Positions 23,959-35,850 of a DNA stretch of 64,000 nucleotides are shown one piece after another. A program made the translations under genes and the position numbers. The notes under the pieces were generated by a model that made no database searches, was not told the DNA's origin, and saw nothing but the letters and a program-made list of their open reading frames with translations. Source of the DNA: Carya illinoinensis (lineage: Eukaryota; Streptophyta; Magnoliopsida; Fagales; Juglandaceae). The stretch is taken from assembly GCF_018687715.1 (NCBI RefSeq), contig NC_056758.1, forward strand, positions 30,050,967 through 30,114,966, in the 5' to 3' direction. Each line of letters opens with the position of its first letter. The stretch's first letter is position 1.

Positions 23959-24660
23959 TGTGACGCCCCCAAATTCCGTTTGGGATTGGATGGACATTTG
24001 AAGCGTCAAGACATGTAATACAAGGTTACCTGCCCCCGTTCATGATATATAAGATGCAATGTTCCTAAAATACATCTAACATTATACAATATTCGCAGCG
24101 GATAAATTTTTTTCTTTAACAATACTATACACCAAATTGAAAATATCTCAAATGCTTAAAACATACTTCATATATAAAGACCCATTGAACAATTAAGATC
24201 ACAACACTAGTCCAAAATGGTTATGATCCAAAAAGTACTAAAAATGCAACTCCATCGTATAAGTAGCAATTTACGTTAACTACTATATTAATATTGACGT
24301 TGCACCGTCGCTCAGTCAACTATGTCTAGTTAATCAGCTCATAATTCTCCTTCAGGTCCTATAACAAGATCTACCATTCGAGTGGCATGGTAGTTGGGAC
24401 TACCAAAATGAGATTTGATTACAAATCTCAGTAAGTTACAAAAAAAATTTCCACACAGGCTAATGATGCATGGATGACAGTAAAAACATGAATTCATAAT
24501 CAATTTCATAAGTAATTAAAGCATAACTTGTCGTTCAACATAACATAACTGACATAACTTAAATTGAAACGTGAACTGAACTTGACTTGACATGAGCTTA
24601 ATCTGAAACTTGACTTAACATGAACTTGCTCTGAAACTTGACTTAACATAAACGTGATCT

Positions 24661-25115
24661 GAAACTTATTCTTTAACTGCTTAAATACATACTTCACATT
24701 TGTTGTGGCCCCATGTATTTTACGTGTCACAATTGCTGTGTCTCACGTAGTATATGCGTCACAATTGCTATGGCCCCATACTTCGTGTGCCTGAAACTTA
24801 TTCTTTAACTGCTTAAATACATACTCCCCAGTTGTTGTGACCCCATGTATTCTATGTGTCACAATTGTTGTGTCTCACGTAGTGTATGCGTCACAATTGC
24901 TGTGACCTCATCCATAAGTAATCAAAACATAACTTGGCGTACTATTGCATAACTGACATAACTTAAATTGAAACGTGAATTGAACTTATTCTTTAACTAC
25001 TTAAATACATACTTCACAGTTGTTGTGGCCCTATGTATTCTACGTGTCACAATTGATATGTCTCATGTAGTATATGTGTCACAATTGTTATGACCTTATA
25101 CATAAGTAATCAAAA
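24661..25115. repeat. Tandem repeats with GTGTCACAATTG motifs
   Basis: Three related units begin at about 24661, 24793 and 24982, each opening with ACTTATTCTTTAACT and carrying CACAATTG two or more times. The spacing is 132 and then 189 bp, because the second unit has an added block that resembles 24508-24585. Confidence 0.75.
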
Positions 25116-26665
25116 CATAACTTGACATACTTAAGATATGGTTATATCGTAACATGACTTAAACATGTATCACACAACATTTCATAACATGATATCACAT
25201 GTAACAGAAATATAATTAACATGACATACTTGCAATAGTGAACATGACATGACATATATGTAATAGATGGCATATTTAACATTATGTACTTGTAATATAT
25301 GACAGAATATCTTGTGTAACAAATGAAACTCATGATAGAATAAGTTCTGTGTAACAGACAAATATGTGATAACTTGGCATGGAATGGCATATATGATAAC
25401 ACACATACATACACTATAGTTTCTTTGCTTAATACACATATACAGTAGACTGCTAGTAAGTTAAAAGCTAACTTACCTTGATTTCCACGTTTCTTATAAA
25501 AGCTCAAGTGCAATCACAAGGAATTGTAATTAGTGATTCTAAAAATTAGAACTAAATCACTGATAATTTGAAATATAGAAAAATACTAACTTAAAAAGTA
25601 AAAGTTCCATTTTACCCTCTACATGTAGGAAAATGACCGTTTTACTCCTAACTTAAGGATTTTGCATGCTAATTCTAAAAGTCACCAAAATTTACATGCT
25701 TCATGTAAATTTTATCTTAAACTCAAATATCAATTTAGAAAAATTTAAAACTAATTACAACTATTAAAATTCCATAGGGCCGAAAATTCCTATATGCTAT
25801 TTCCATTGATTTTTGTTTTTAACTTGTTTTGATTAATCTTTTGATCTATGATTTATAAAGATGTTATCTTCAAACCAAATCGCCACATGATTTAAAAATA
25901 TGTCCTAAAACATATATAAGCTTCTAATTCAAGATCACATGGTTAAACATTAACCAAAACATAAATTGAGCCAAGAACATCCACACTTTGGCCTATCCGA
26001 ACATTTCTTTGCATAATATTTCATATCTTTGCTAATATTAAATATCTACAAAATAATATTCTAATATGTATATAAGAGGCCTAGGATCCTCCAATAAAAT
26101 TATCAAAGCCATTGGAATAGGTTTAAACCACCAAAAATTTAAACTTTTTCAAAATACAAACTGTTTTTCCTCTTCCAGTTTCTAAGTTTCTTTATTTAAG
26201 AAAATATTTCATCAAAACCTTTAATCATGCAACAAATCCTAAACCAATAATCATATACACATGTTAACAATACTCCATAAAAATTTTGGACCAAGATCTA
26301 TCCATTATCTTGGTCAAAAACTCCAAAATACAACATATTCTCCAGCTATCTACCAGAATAACCTTTCTTGAGTTTAAACAATATTTAACTGATCAAATGA
26401 TTTTTAAATGGAACAAATAAGATATATACGTAATGTAGACTAAAAAATGAACAACTTTTATTACGGGACTTTATGTAAAACACTTACAAAAGTTTTGAAA
26501 TGGGCATGCAAAAGAACACCTAAAAGCTGTCCGAGAGAGTGTTTGGTGTTCATTCAATGGAATATGTAAAGGAAGATGATTTCGTGGGGAGTGGCTGGAT
26601 GTATTTATGCACAAAATATGGAAGAGGGTGAGGCTAAAATGAGGGTTGAGTGTATGTCTTTCTTA

Positions 26666-26847
26666 CCCAATAATATCTACAAAAATCAGCTCAATATATT
26701 TTTACCCAATAATATCCACAAAAATCAGCTTAAAATATTTTTACCCAATAATATCCACAAAAATCAGCTCAAGATATTTTTACAAAATAATATCCACGAA
26801 AATTAGCTTAAGATATTTTTATCCAATAATATTCACAAAAATCAAAA
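26666..26847. repeat. About 38 bp tandem repeats, interrupted by the Sirevirus
   Basis: Five or so copies of a unit containing CCAATAATATCCACAAAAAT and CAGCTTAAGATATTTTTA. Two more copies lie beyond the inserted copia element at 35430-35500, so the insertion fell inside the array. Confidence 0.85.
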
Positions 26848-28188
26848 TGTTGCCCAGATGACTAACACAAGAGGGGGGTGAATTGAGTTGTATTAAAAAA
26901 ATAATAATTATAAATTAAATATATAATATAAAATATAAACAAAATATGCAATAACAATAAATATAAAGAGTAAGGGTAAGAGAGAAGCAAACTCAGTATG
27001 TTAACGAGGTTCGGCCCCACTGCCTACGTCCTCGCCTCAAGCTACCCCTTGAGGATTCCCAAATTCACTATTCAACCTCCTTCAGGTGGAGATAGAAACC
27101 TATTACACCTTTGAACAACACCGCTACAAAGGATCCGTGTAGAACACCCTCTACACTTGCAATCACCTTACACGTGGTGATTCAACTATTCCCCGTGTAG
27201 AATACTTTCTACACTCACAAGGGTTATACACACCCTTTTTCTGATACAAAAGCTGATAGTGGGTAGGTTATCAGAAAACACTCCTCAATGAGTGAAATAA
27301 GAACAATACAACGCAAACTATATCTCTCAAAATGAACAAGGATTAAGGCTCAATGCTTAGAGAAGAGAGAATGAAAGTTTTGAATGAATGTTGTATGCTC
27401 TTGGTGTTGTGAATGTGAAGCTCTCAAATGATCTATTTATAGGCATATGAGACTTCATATTCAAATTTAAAAAAATTCACATGTCAAAGACAACATCATT
27501 CACTTTTTCAAAAAAAAATCAAACCTAATCTTTTACTTTTGGCATATGACAAAAGGAGCACACTTTCCTTTTCAAAAAATTCAAACCTAATCTTTTACTT
27601 TTGGCATATGACAAAAGGAGCACACTTTCATTTTCAAAAAAATTCAAACCTAATCTTTTACTTTTTGTATATGACAAAAGGAGCACACTTTACTTTTCAA
27701 ATTTTTCAAACAAAATCATCTACCTTTTGTATAAGTCCAAAAAAGTATCAATCACTTTTGAAAATATTCAAATAAAACATGCACATGTGAAAGATGACAA
27801 TCAATCATCTTTAATATTTTCAAAGTTCAACCCTTTAATCAAGGCATGCACATTTAAAAGATGACAATCAATTATCTTTCAAAATTTTCAAATTTAATTT
27901 TCAAAAATATTCATGCACATGTGAAAAATGTATTTTAATGCTTTATGATAAAATATTAATTTTGAGCATTAATCCTAATTTCGAATTTTGAAGAGATTTA
28001 CAACATTACTCTATAATTTTAATGTGAACTTGTTCCATTCTTGCTCATGCTTGTTTCCTTGATGTGCTTGACTCCATTGTGTAGACAACTTGAGTTTGAG
28101 ACTTCTTTATTCTTCGAATTCATTTGTTATCATCAAAATCCATGTGTAAATATATAATTACACAAAACTTGAAATCTTAGGTTCAACA
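26848..28188 (-). repeat. 3' LTR of the Sirevirus-like element
   Basis: 1341 bp. At 27517-27715 it contains three tandem units of about 63 bp, each with CATATGACAAAAGGAGCACAC. Confidence 0.92.
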
Positions 28189-28203
28189 ATCTCCCCTTTT
28201 TTT
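28189..28203 (-). other. Polypurine tract of the Sirevirus-like element
   Basis: AAAAAAAGGGGAGAT on the minus strand directly against the 3' LTR. Similar purine tracts recur at 28361-28374 and near 28252. Confidence 0.7.
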
Positions 28204-28641
28204 ATGATGACAAATAATTGATAGAACCTGAAAGATGTATTAATACTTAAGCTCCCCCTGAGAATGTGCGTTAGTTTTTCAAGCAAAAGTATAAATATAA
28301 TTCCAAGCATATATAATAAGTTTAGCAATTCAAACAATGTTAATGTTCTAGTCTAACACTTCTCCCCCTTTTGGCATCATTAAAAAGGATCAGCAACAAG
28401 TAAATGGATCTGAAGAAAACGGTGCGTTAGTAGACAATGTAGATAGTTAAAAAAAATAAATAAATTTCATCCATCTGTGACCCGACAAGTGCGGCTGGAG
28501 ATTTGAAAAAATCGCCTGATGTTGTTGACAAACGAGATTGAAGGCTCCGAATTTCTAAAAAAATGTCATTTTCACCGATCGGGAAAAAATACATTGCTCT
28601 TTGACTTGGATGATAGCTTGTCTTGTTCTTTATGCTATCTC

Positions 28642-28648
28642 TATAAAA
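28642..28648 (+). promoter_or_regulatory. TATA box ahead of the antisense open frame
   Basis: TATAAAA on the plus strand, 111 bp before the ATG at 28753, followed by a pyrimidine-rich leader. The layout is that of an ordinary plant promoter, but it lies antisense within a retrotransposon. Confidence 0.45.
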
Positions 28649-28752
28649 TCAATCCTGAAGTTCATCCAATCCGCATCAAATTTTCTTCTCATCTCTATAA
28701 CTCATCTGCATTCCTTCAACATTCTCGTTTTAAGCCTTCTATTCTTTTCTCA

Positions 28753-29190
28753 ATGGCTCATTTTTCTAACATTTCTCTAGATCCATCCATGAGGCATTCT
28801 GCATCTCAACCTCTTGTCCTTTCTGCAGCTGCCATTGGTGCCATGTTGCAGCAGGAAAATAATAATCTGACTAATAAGTCAGATTCTGATGCTATTTATG
28901 ACTTGGTGAGTCTTGGGACTCGCTACTCTTCCTCTATTATTGCTTTTTCTTAGCGGCTACAAGTCAAAAATGATGAAGTTGAAAAGCTCAAAGAATAAAT
29001 TGTTGTACTTCAACGAATTGTTCAAGAGTCTCATACAAGGGAAGAAATCATTCGGCAGAAGAATAAACAGTTGAAATCTTTATTAAATTCTTCATTCCGC
29101 TTGCCGGTTCCCATGGATAAGAATGACATGATAGTGTATGAAGAGAATGAGCGTCTCAAATATGAGTCTAAGAATCTCAAGTTTATGTAA
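28753..29190 (+). pseudogene. Antisense extra open frame of the Sirevirus-like element, coiled-coil-like
   Basis: On the strand opposite to gag-pol, between the pol stop and the 3' LTR, one frame of 146 codons runs from ATG 28753 (context CTCAATGGCT) to TAA 29188-29190. It is broken only by TAG at 28951-28953 and TAA at 28996-28998. The first part reads MAHFSNISLDPSMRHSASQP and contains a serine-rich stretch; the second is rich in E, K, Q and L with a coiled-coil look (VKNDEVEKLKE, IVVLQRIVQESHT, RQKNKQLKSLL). The frame is also open upstream to 28519. I see no signal peptide or membrane segment, so it is not envelope-like. I do not recognise the family; it could be an element-specific extra ORF or a captured host exon. 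Confidence 0.5.
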
Positions 29191-29238
29191 AAGTATTTAA
29201 AAAATCTATCTCTGTTTTTATTGACTCTAGTCTATCGT

Positions 29239-32200
29239 TTAAGAGATATTCATAGCATGCATCATACCTATTTCTCTTCTGATCATACATAATCTATCTT
29301 CTGGTAAAGGCTTTGTGAAAATATCTGCTAATTGATTGTGTGTGTTTGTGAATTCTAGTGCTATATCGCTTTTCTGCACATGATCTCGAAGAAAATGATA
29401 TCTTATTTCAATATGCTTAGTTCTAGAATGTTGTATTGGGTTCTTTGAAAGATTTATAGCACTTGTATTATCACATTTGATTGGAATGTGATTATACATG
29501 AGTTTAAAATCTTCAAGTTGTTGCTTCATGTAGAGAACTTGAGCACAACAACTACTCGCAGCAACATATTCTGCCTCAGCAGTAGATAGTGCAACAGAAT
29601 TTTATTTTTTACTAAACCAGGAAACTAGTGCATGACCTAAGAAATGGCATGCTCCACTAGTGCTTTTTCGATCTATTTTACAGCCAGCATAATCTGCATC
29701 TGTGTAGCTGATTAGATCAAAAGATGTGTGCTTAGGGTACCATAACCCTAGGTTAATTGTACCACTAAGATATCTAAGAATGCGCTTAACTGCAATTAAA
29801 TGTGATTCTTTTGGAGATGATTGAAAGCGTGCACATAAGCACACACTAAACATAATATCTAGTCTACTGACTGTTAATTATAATAAGCTACCAATCATAC
29901 CTCAATATATCTTCAAGTCAACTGGCTTACCAGATTCATCTTTATCAAGTTTAGTTGATGAGCTCATTGGTGTTCCAATTTCCTTAGCATTTTCCATCCC
30001 AAATTTCTTCAGTAATTCCTTAATATATTTTGATTGATTGATGAATGTCCCACTTTTTGCTTGCTTAATTTGCAATCCGAGAAAGAATGTAAGTTCTCCC
30101 ATCATGCTCATCTCAAATTCTTCCTGCATAGTTTTAGCAAAAACTTGACACATAGTTTCATTAGTAGCACCGAATATTATATCATCAACATAAATCTGAA
30201 TCAAAAGAATATCATCATTTTCATATTTAATGAAAAGAGTTGTGTCGATTTTTCCTCTTGAAAAACCTTTTTCAATCAAAAAACCACTAAATCTTTCGTA
30301 CCAAGCTCTAGGAGCTTGTTTAAGTCCATATAGTGCTTTTGTGAGTTTGAAAACATGATTTGGGGAAATATGATTTTCAAAACCTGGAGGTTGCTCAACA
30401 TATACCTCTTCATTTATAAAACCATTTAAGAAAGCACTTTTAACATCCATTTGAAAAAGTTTGAAATCTTTATAACAAGCATATGCAAATAGCATTCGAA
30501 TAGCTTCTAATCTTGCGATAGTTGCATATGTCTCATCATAATCGATTCCTTCTTCTTGATTAAAACCTTGGGTTACAAGTCGAGCCTTATTTCTAGTAAT
30601 GACTCCGGACTCATCTTTCTTGTTTCTAAAAATCCATTTTCTTCCAATAATAGTATGATTTTTGGGTTTAGGAACAAGTGTCCAAACATCATTTCTTTCA
30701 AATTGATTCAACTCTTCTTGCATAGCTAGAATTCAAGATTCATCAAGAAGTGCGTCATCAATATTTTTGGGTTCAATTTGAGATAGAAAAGCAGTATGAT
30801 TGCAAATATTTTTAAGAGATGATCGAGTACTTACACCTTGTGAAGGTACTCCCAAAATTTGTTCCACTGGATGATCTTTCACAAATTTCCACTGTTTGGT
30901 TGCATCTTGTATTAAATTTTGATGATCTTTCCTGATGGCTCCATGTTGAACTTCCTCTATTGTTTTCTCTTTGTTGAGATTGAGACTTTCCGTATTATTT
31001 ATACCTCCTGTTTCTTCATCAATAGATTTCTTGGAGAGTGAAGAATTAGATTCATCAAATACTACATGCATAGATTCTTGTACAGTCAAAGTCTTTTTAT
31101 TGAATACTCTATAAGCTTTACTATTAGTAAAATACCCGAGAAAGATACCTTCATCAGATTTTGCATCAAATTTGCCTAAATTATCACTGTCATTCAAAAT
31201 AAAATATTTGCATCCAAATACATGAAAGTAACCAATGTTGGGCTTTTTCTCATTCCAAAGCTCATAAGGGGTTTTATCTAATTTAGACCTTAGCATAACT
31301 CTATTTATAACATAATATGCAGTACTTACCTCTTCGGCCCAAAAATAACTAGGCAAGTTGTTCTCATTGAGCATTGTTCTTGCCATCTCTTGAAGAGATC
31401 TATTTTTCTTCTCTACTACCCCATTTTGTTGAGGAGTTCGAGGAGCAGAAAAATTATGCACAAAACCGTTTTCATCACAAAATGTTTCAATATTTTTATT
31501 AACAAACTCTTTTCCCCTATCACTTCGGATACTTGAAATAGTATAACCCTTTTCATTTTGAATTCTCTTGCATAACTTGGTAAAGACATTATGTGCCTCA
31601 TCTTTATGAGTAAGAAAGATGACCCAAGTATATCTAGAGAAATCATCAACAATAACAAATGCATAATATTTTTCTCCTAGACTTGTAACTCTATTTGGTC
31701 CAAAAAGATTCATGTGTATCAGTTGCAATGGTCTAGTAGTGGAAATATGTTTCTTAGTTTTAAAAGAAATTTTTGTTTGTTTATCAAATTGACATGCATC
31801 ACAAATTTTGTCTTTAAGAAAATATGTTTTTGGTAAACCTCTCACAAGATCATTTTTTGAAAGTTTGGAAATAAGTTCAATGTTGGCATGACCTAGTCTT
31901 CTATGCCATAACCAACTAGTTTCATTTTGAGCTAAAAAACAAATTGCATCTTGTGGGGTAATTTATTCAAAATCGATTGTATAAACATTGTTACTTCTAA
32001 AAGCAATAAAACAAATATTACAATCATGATCATTCAAAATAATGCATTTATCCATTTTGAAAGCAACTGTAAATCCTTTATCACATAATTGACTTATTCT
32101 CAAAAGATTATATTTTAGACCTTCAACAAGTAGAACATCTTCAATTATGAGAGAAGATTCATTACCAATTTTATCTATTCCCACGATCTTCCCTTTCGAG

Positions 32201-32328
32201 TTGTCTCCAAATGTCACGTGTCCTTCTTCTTTAGATCTAAGATCAAAGAACTTAATCTTGTCTCCCGTCATGTGTCTTGAACATCCACTATCTAAAAACC
32301 ATTTGTTTTTGCTTGTGGAAGACTTCAT
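29239..32328 (-). pseudogene. pol of the Sirevirus-like element, with several stops
   Basis: One frame holds protease (WFLDSGCSRHMTG), integrase zinc region (WHRRLGHANIELIS ... CDACQF), integrase core, RT with an intact YVDDIIFGAT box, and RNase H (DADYAG, STSGACHF, DIFTKPLPE). In-frame stops are at 31963-31965, 30733-30735, 29902-29904, 29878-29880 and 29602-29604. The first integrase box reads HMNLFGP where an aspartate is expected, so the catalytic triad is also damaged. Pol lies in a different frame from gag, which suggests one indel near 32330-32390. The copy should depend on others to move. Confidence 0.9.
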
Positions 32329-32386
32329 GCATACCTATAAAAACAATTAAAATGATTTTTCTTGTTACCCAAGTTCTTTGGGTCAT

Positions 32387-34024
32387 TTATTTATTAGTAT
32401 TAGAAGAAATAAGATTTTTAGGTACCCATATGGCCCTAATAGTCATTGTATGATTTCTTCTAATAGGACAACTATGATAATTATGACCATTTCTATTACA
32501 AAAATTGCAAATAGCATGTGACATATATGAAAAACTTGAATTATTATAATAATATCCTTTTTTGACAAAATTATTTTTATGAAAAGAATTTTGAATATTA
32601 GTCTTTGATGTAGAATGATTATCAAAGAAATTTTTATAAGGTTTGTATTTTTGTTTTGGCATATATCCCAAACCTGCCTTATCAAAAACACATCTTTAAC
32701 TACTAAGAAGTTTTTCAAAATTTCTTTTTCCATTCGTAAAGTTTTCAACAATATTTTCTAAATAGGTTTTCTTCTTAATCAATTCAAGATTTTCATCTTT
32801 CAAAATGATACTTTCTTTTCTTAAAATTTCAATTTCATTTGTTAAAGAAAAATTTTTCTTTTTCAAAGCAGTATATTTGATACCCAATTTTTCAAATTTC
32901 TCATAAATCTCTTCTAAAACATTTTGCAATTCTTCATATGAAGGATTTTCAATATTATCAAGATTTGTTACCTCAATGTCATCTTTAGCCATAAGACAAA
33001 GATTTGTTGATTCTTCATTACTTGCTTCACTATCTAAGCTACTTAAATCATCATCCCATGTAGCTTTCATTGCTTTCTTGCCCTTGTTTCGATCTTTCTT
33101 TAGCAGAGGACAATCTGGCTTGATATGACTAGGTTTATTGCATTTATAACAAATTAAAGTGTCATTTTTACCTGAATCTTTCTTGGAAAACTTTTTGAAA
33201 GATTTCCTCGGAGGAGTTCTATTTTTCTTCAAGAACCTCTGAATTCTTCTTGTTATCATCGCAACTTCTTCATCTTTATCGTCATTTTCCTCATCTTCAT
33301 CACTTTCACTTTCATGAAGAACAGCTTTAAGTGTTAAGCTCTTTTTTGACTTTCCTTCTTCTTCTCCTCTTTTTAATGTGTACTCATGGGTGATAAGTGA
33401 CCCGATGATCAGTTCATTGACTTCAAGTTTCTTGAGGTCTCTAGCTTCAAGAATCGCTGTAACTTTTGATTCCCAACGTTTTGGTAAAGAGTTGAGAATT
33501 TTTCTTACTATCTCCACCTTAGAATAAACTTTGTCAAGAGCTGTCAAGCTGTTTATGATGTTAGTAAAACGAGTGTGCATACTAGAAATAGATTCATCAT
33601 CATTCATCTTAAACATTTCATATTCATGAGTAAGAATATAAATTTTTGATTCCTTGAATTGCGAAGTTCCATCATAAGTAACTTCCAAGTTATCCCAAAT
33701 TTCTTTTGCCATAGCGCAATTCATTATTCTATTAAATTCATTTCCATTAAGAGCATTATATAATAAATTTATAGCAGTTAAATTTAAAGTATAAAGTCTA
33801 TCGTCTTCACGATCAAACTCTTTTTCTTCCTTTTTGACCTTTACTCCATCAACCACTTTTGTTGGAATATAAGGTCCATTTACAATACATTTTCAGATTT
33901 CTCTACCTTGAGCTTGAAGAAATATTCTCATTCTAACTTCCCAGAATGAATAATTATCTCCACAAAAGAGTGGAGGCCGACTGCTAGATTGACCTTCATC
34001 AAATGAAGCTGCAATGTTAGCCAT
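32387..34024 (-). pseudogene. gag of the Sirevirus-like element, with two stops
   Basis: Starts MANIAASFDEGQSSSRPPLF at 34024, shortly after the primer site. TGA at 33893-33895 (codon 44) and TAA at 32696-32698 interrupt it. The zinc knuckle CYKCNKPSHIKPDC is followed by a long acidic and coiled-coil region (roughly 33060-32700), then a second knuckle CNFCNRNGHNYHSC near the end. The long coiled-coil gag with two knuckles is a Sirevirus trait. Confidence 0.88.
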
Positions 34025-34069
34025 AAGATCTTAACTCAAAAGATAGTTAATCTTATAATAGAGCTTTTA

Positions 34070-34081
34070 GCTCTGATACCA
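34070..34081 (-). other. Primer binding site of the Sirevirus-like element
   Basis: TGGTATCAGAGC on the minus strand, two bases inside the 5' LTR, complementary to initiator tRNA-Met. Confidence 0.85.
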
Positions 34082-34083
34082 AT

Positions 34084-35424
34084 TGTTGCCCAGATGACTA
34101 ACACAAGAGGGGGGGTGAATTGAGTTGTATTAAAAAAATAACAATTATAAATCAAATATATAATATAAAATATAAACAAAATATGAAATAACAATAAATA
34201 TAAAGAGTAAGGGTAAGAGAGAAGCAAACTCAGTATGTTAACGAGGTTCGGCCCCACTGCCTACGTCCTCGCCTCAAGCTACCCCTTGAGGATTCCCAAA
34301 TTCACTATTCAACCTCCTTCAGGTGGAGATAGAAACCTATTACACATTTGAACAACACCGCTACAAAGGATCCGTATAGAACACCCTCTACACTTGCAAT
34401 CACCTTACACGTGGTGATTCAATTATTCCCCGTGTAGAATACTTTCTACACGCACAAGGGTTATACACACCCTTTTTCTGATACAAAAGCTGATAGTGGG
34501 TAGGTTATCAGAAAACACTCCTCAATGAGTGAAATAAGAACAATACAGCGCAAACTATATCTCTCAAAATGAATAAGGATTAAGGCTCAATGCTTAGAGA
34601 AGAGAGAATGAAAGTTTTGAATGAATGTTGTATGCTCTTGGTGTTATGAATGTGAAGCTTTCAAATGATCTATTTATAGGCATATGAGACTTCATATTCA
34701 AATTTAAAAAGATTCACATGTCAAAGACAACATCATTCACTTTTTCAAAAAAAATCAAACCTAATCTTTTACTTTTGGCATATGACAAAAGGAGCACACT
34801 TTCCTTTTCAAAAAATTCAAACCTAATCTTTTACTTTTTGCATATGACAAAAGGAGCACACTTTCCTTTTCAAAAAAATTCAAACCTAATCTTTTATTTT
34901 TTGTATATGACAAAAGGAGCACACTTTACTTTTCAAATTTTTCAAACAAAATCATCTACCTTTTGTATAAGTCCAAAAAAGTATCAATCACTTTTGAAAA
35001 TATTCAAATAAAACATGCACATGTGAAAGATGACAATCAATCATCTTTAATATTTTCAAAGTTCAACCATTTAATCAAGGCATGCACATGTAAAAGATGA
35101 CAGTCGATCATCTTTCAAAATTTTCAAATTTAATTTTCAAAAATATTCATGCACATGTGAAAAATGTATTTTAATGCTTTATGATAAAATATTAATTTTA
35201 AACATTAATCCTAATTTCGAATTTTGAAGAGATTTACAACATTACTCTATAATTTTAATGTGAACTTGTTCCATTCTTGCTCATGCTTGTTTCCTTGATG
35301 TGCTTGACTCCATTGAGTAGACAACTTGAATTTGAGACTTCTTTATTCTTTGAATTCATTTGTTATCATCAAAATCCATGTGTAAATATATAATTACACA
35401 AAACTTGAAATCTTGGGTTCAACA
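34084..35424 (-). repeat. 5' LTR of the Sirevirus-like element
   Basis: 1341 bp, same length and structure as the partner at 26848-28188, including the three 63 bp tandem units near 34740-34945. Confidence 0.92.
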
Positions 35425-35850
35425 CAGAACAATATATTTTTATCCAATAATATCCGCAAAATCAGTTTAAGATATTTTTATCCAATAATATCCACAGTTT
35501 TGAACAGACATTTCGTCCGAAAATATGAAAAAGAGTTATTGCGCCATAAGACCTTAAATAACCCACCGAGTCTAATTGCACAAACCATAATTCATTTTCA
35601 CACTTTTAACTATTTTCAATAATCAAAAATACACTTCTGATACCATAGTGAGTAATAACACTAACTATGTAGTTAGACTAAAACTTATACAATTAATGGA
35701 TTCGTGAAAACTTATGGGGTCTTCACGAGGTTCCTAAAACCAATAGAAATTTCACAATTGAATTTCTAGTGGGCTGTTACAGGGAGGTTGCTTCGATAAA
35801 TGTAGGGGTTTTCAGATGTGTTGGTTGAGATAACAGTGAAAGGAATAACT

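Larger units (their letters stand above)
26848..35424 (-). mobile_element. Ty1-copia LTR retrotransposon, Sirevirus-like, full length
   Basis: The element is 8577 bp with two LTRs of exactly 1341 bp (26848-28188 and 34084-35424), each TGTTG...CAACA. Flanks CAAAA (26843-26847) and CAGAA (35425-35429) look like a 5 bp duplication with one change. It reads on the minus strand. A long gag with two zinc knuckles, long LTRs and repeated CTCCCCCTTTTGGCATCATT-type polypurine tracts fit the Sirevirus genus (known family traits; my lineage call is inference). About 2% LTR difference in the first 430 bp suggests it is younger than the 5.4 kb copia element. Confidence 0.92.
23959..35782. mobile_element. 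LTR-like element (probable solo LTR or non-autonomous LTR element), split by the Sirevirus
   Basis: Starts TGTGACGCCCCCAAATTCCG and ends GGGCTGTTACA, so the ends are inverted TGT(G/A)AC. The flanks GGAAG (23954-23958) and GGGAG (35783-35787) are a 5 bp target duplication with one mismatch. Without the inserted copia element it is about 3.2 kb. It has no coding capacity that I can see, but holds two tandem-repeat zones. A single very long LTR is the simplest reading. The outer flanks are both LINE ORF1 sequence. Confidence 0.6.

Noticed and set aside
25142..25513. Minus-strand open frames around 25.2 kb
   Set aside because: Low-complexity ATG/ACA-rich repeat sequence inside the LTR-like element; no domain.
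26666..26847. Short regularly spaced repeats that might suggest a CRISPR array
   Set aside because: Units are contiguous without unique spacers, in a plant nuclear genome within a transposon.
28519..28953. Retroviral envelope-like gene in the Sirevirus
   Set aside because: The frame is antisense to pol and has no signal peptide or membrane segment, so env is unsupported.
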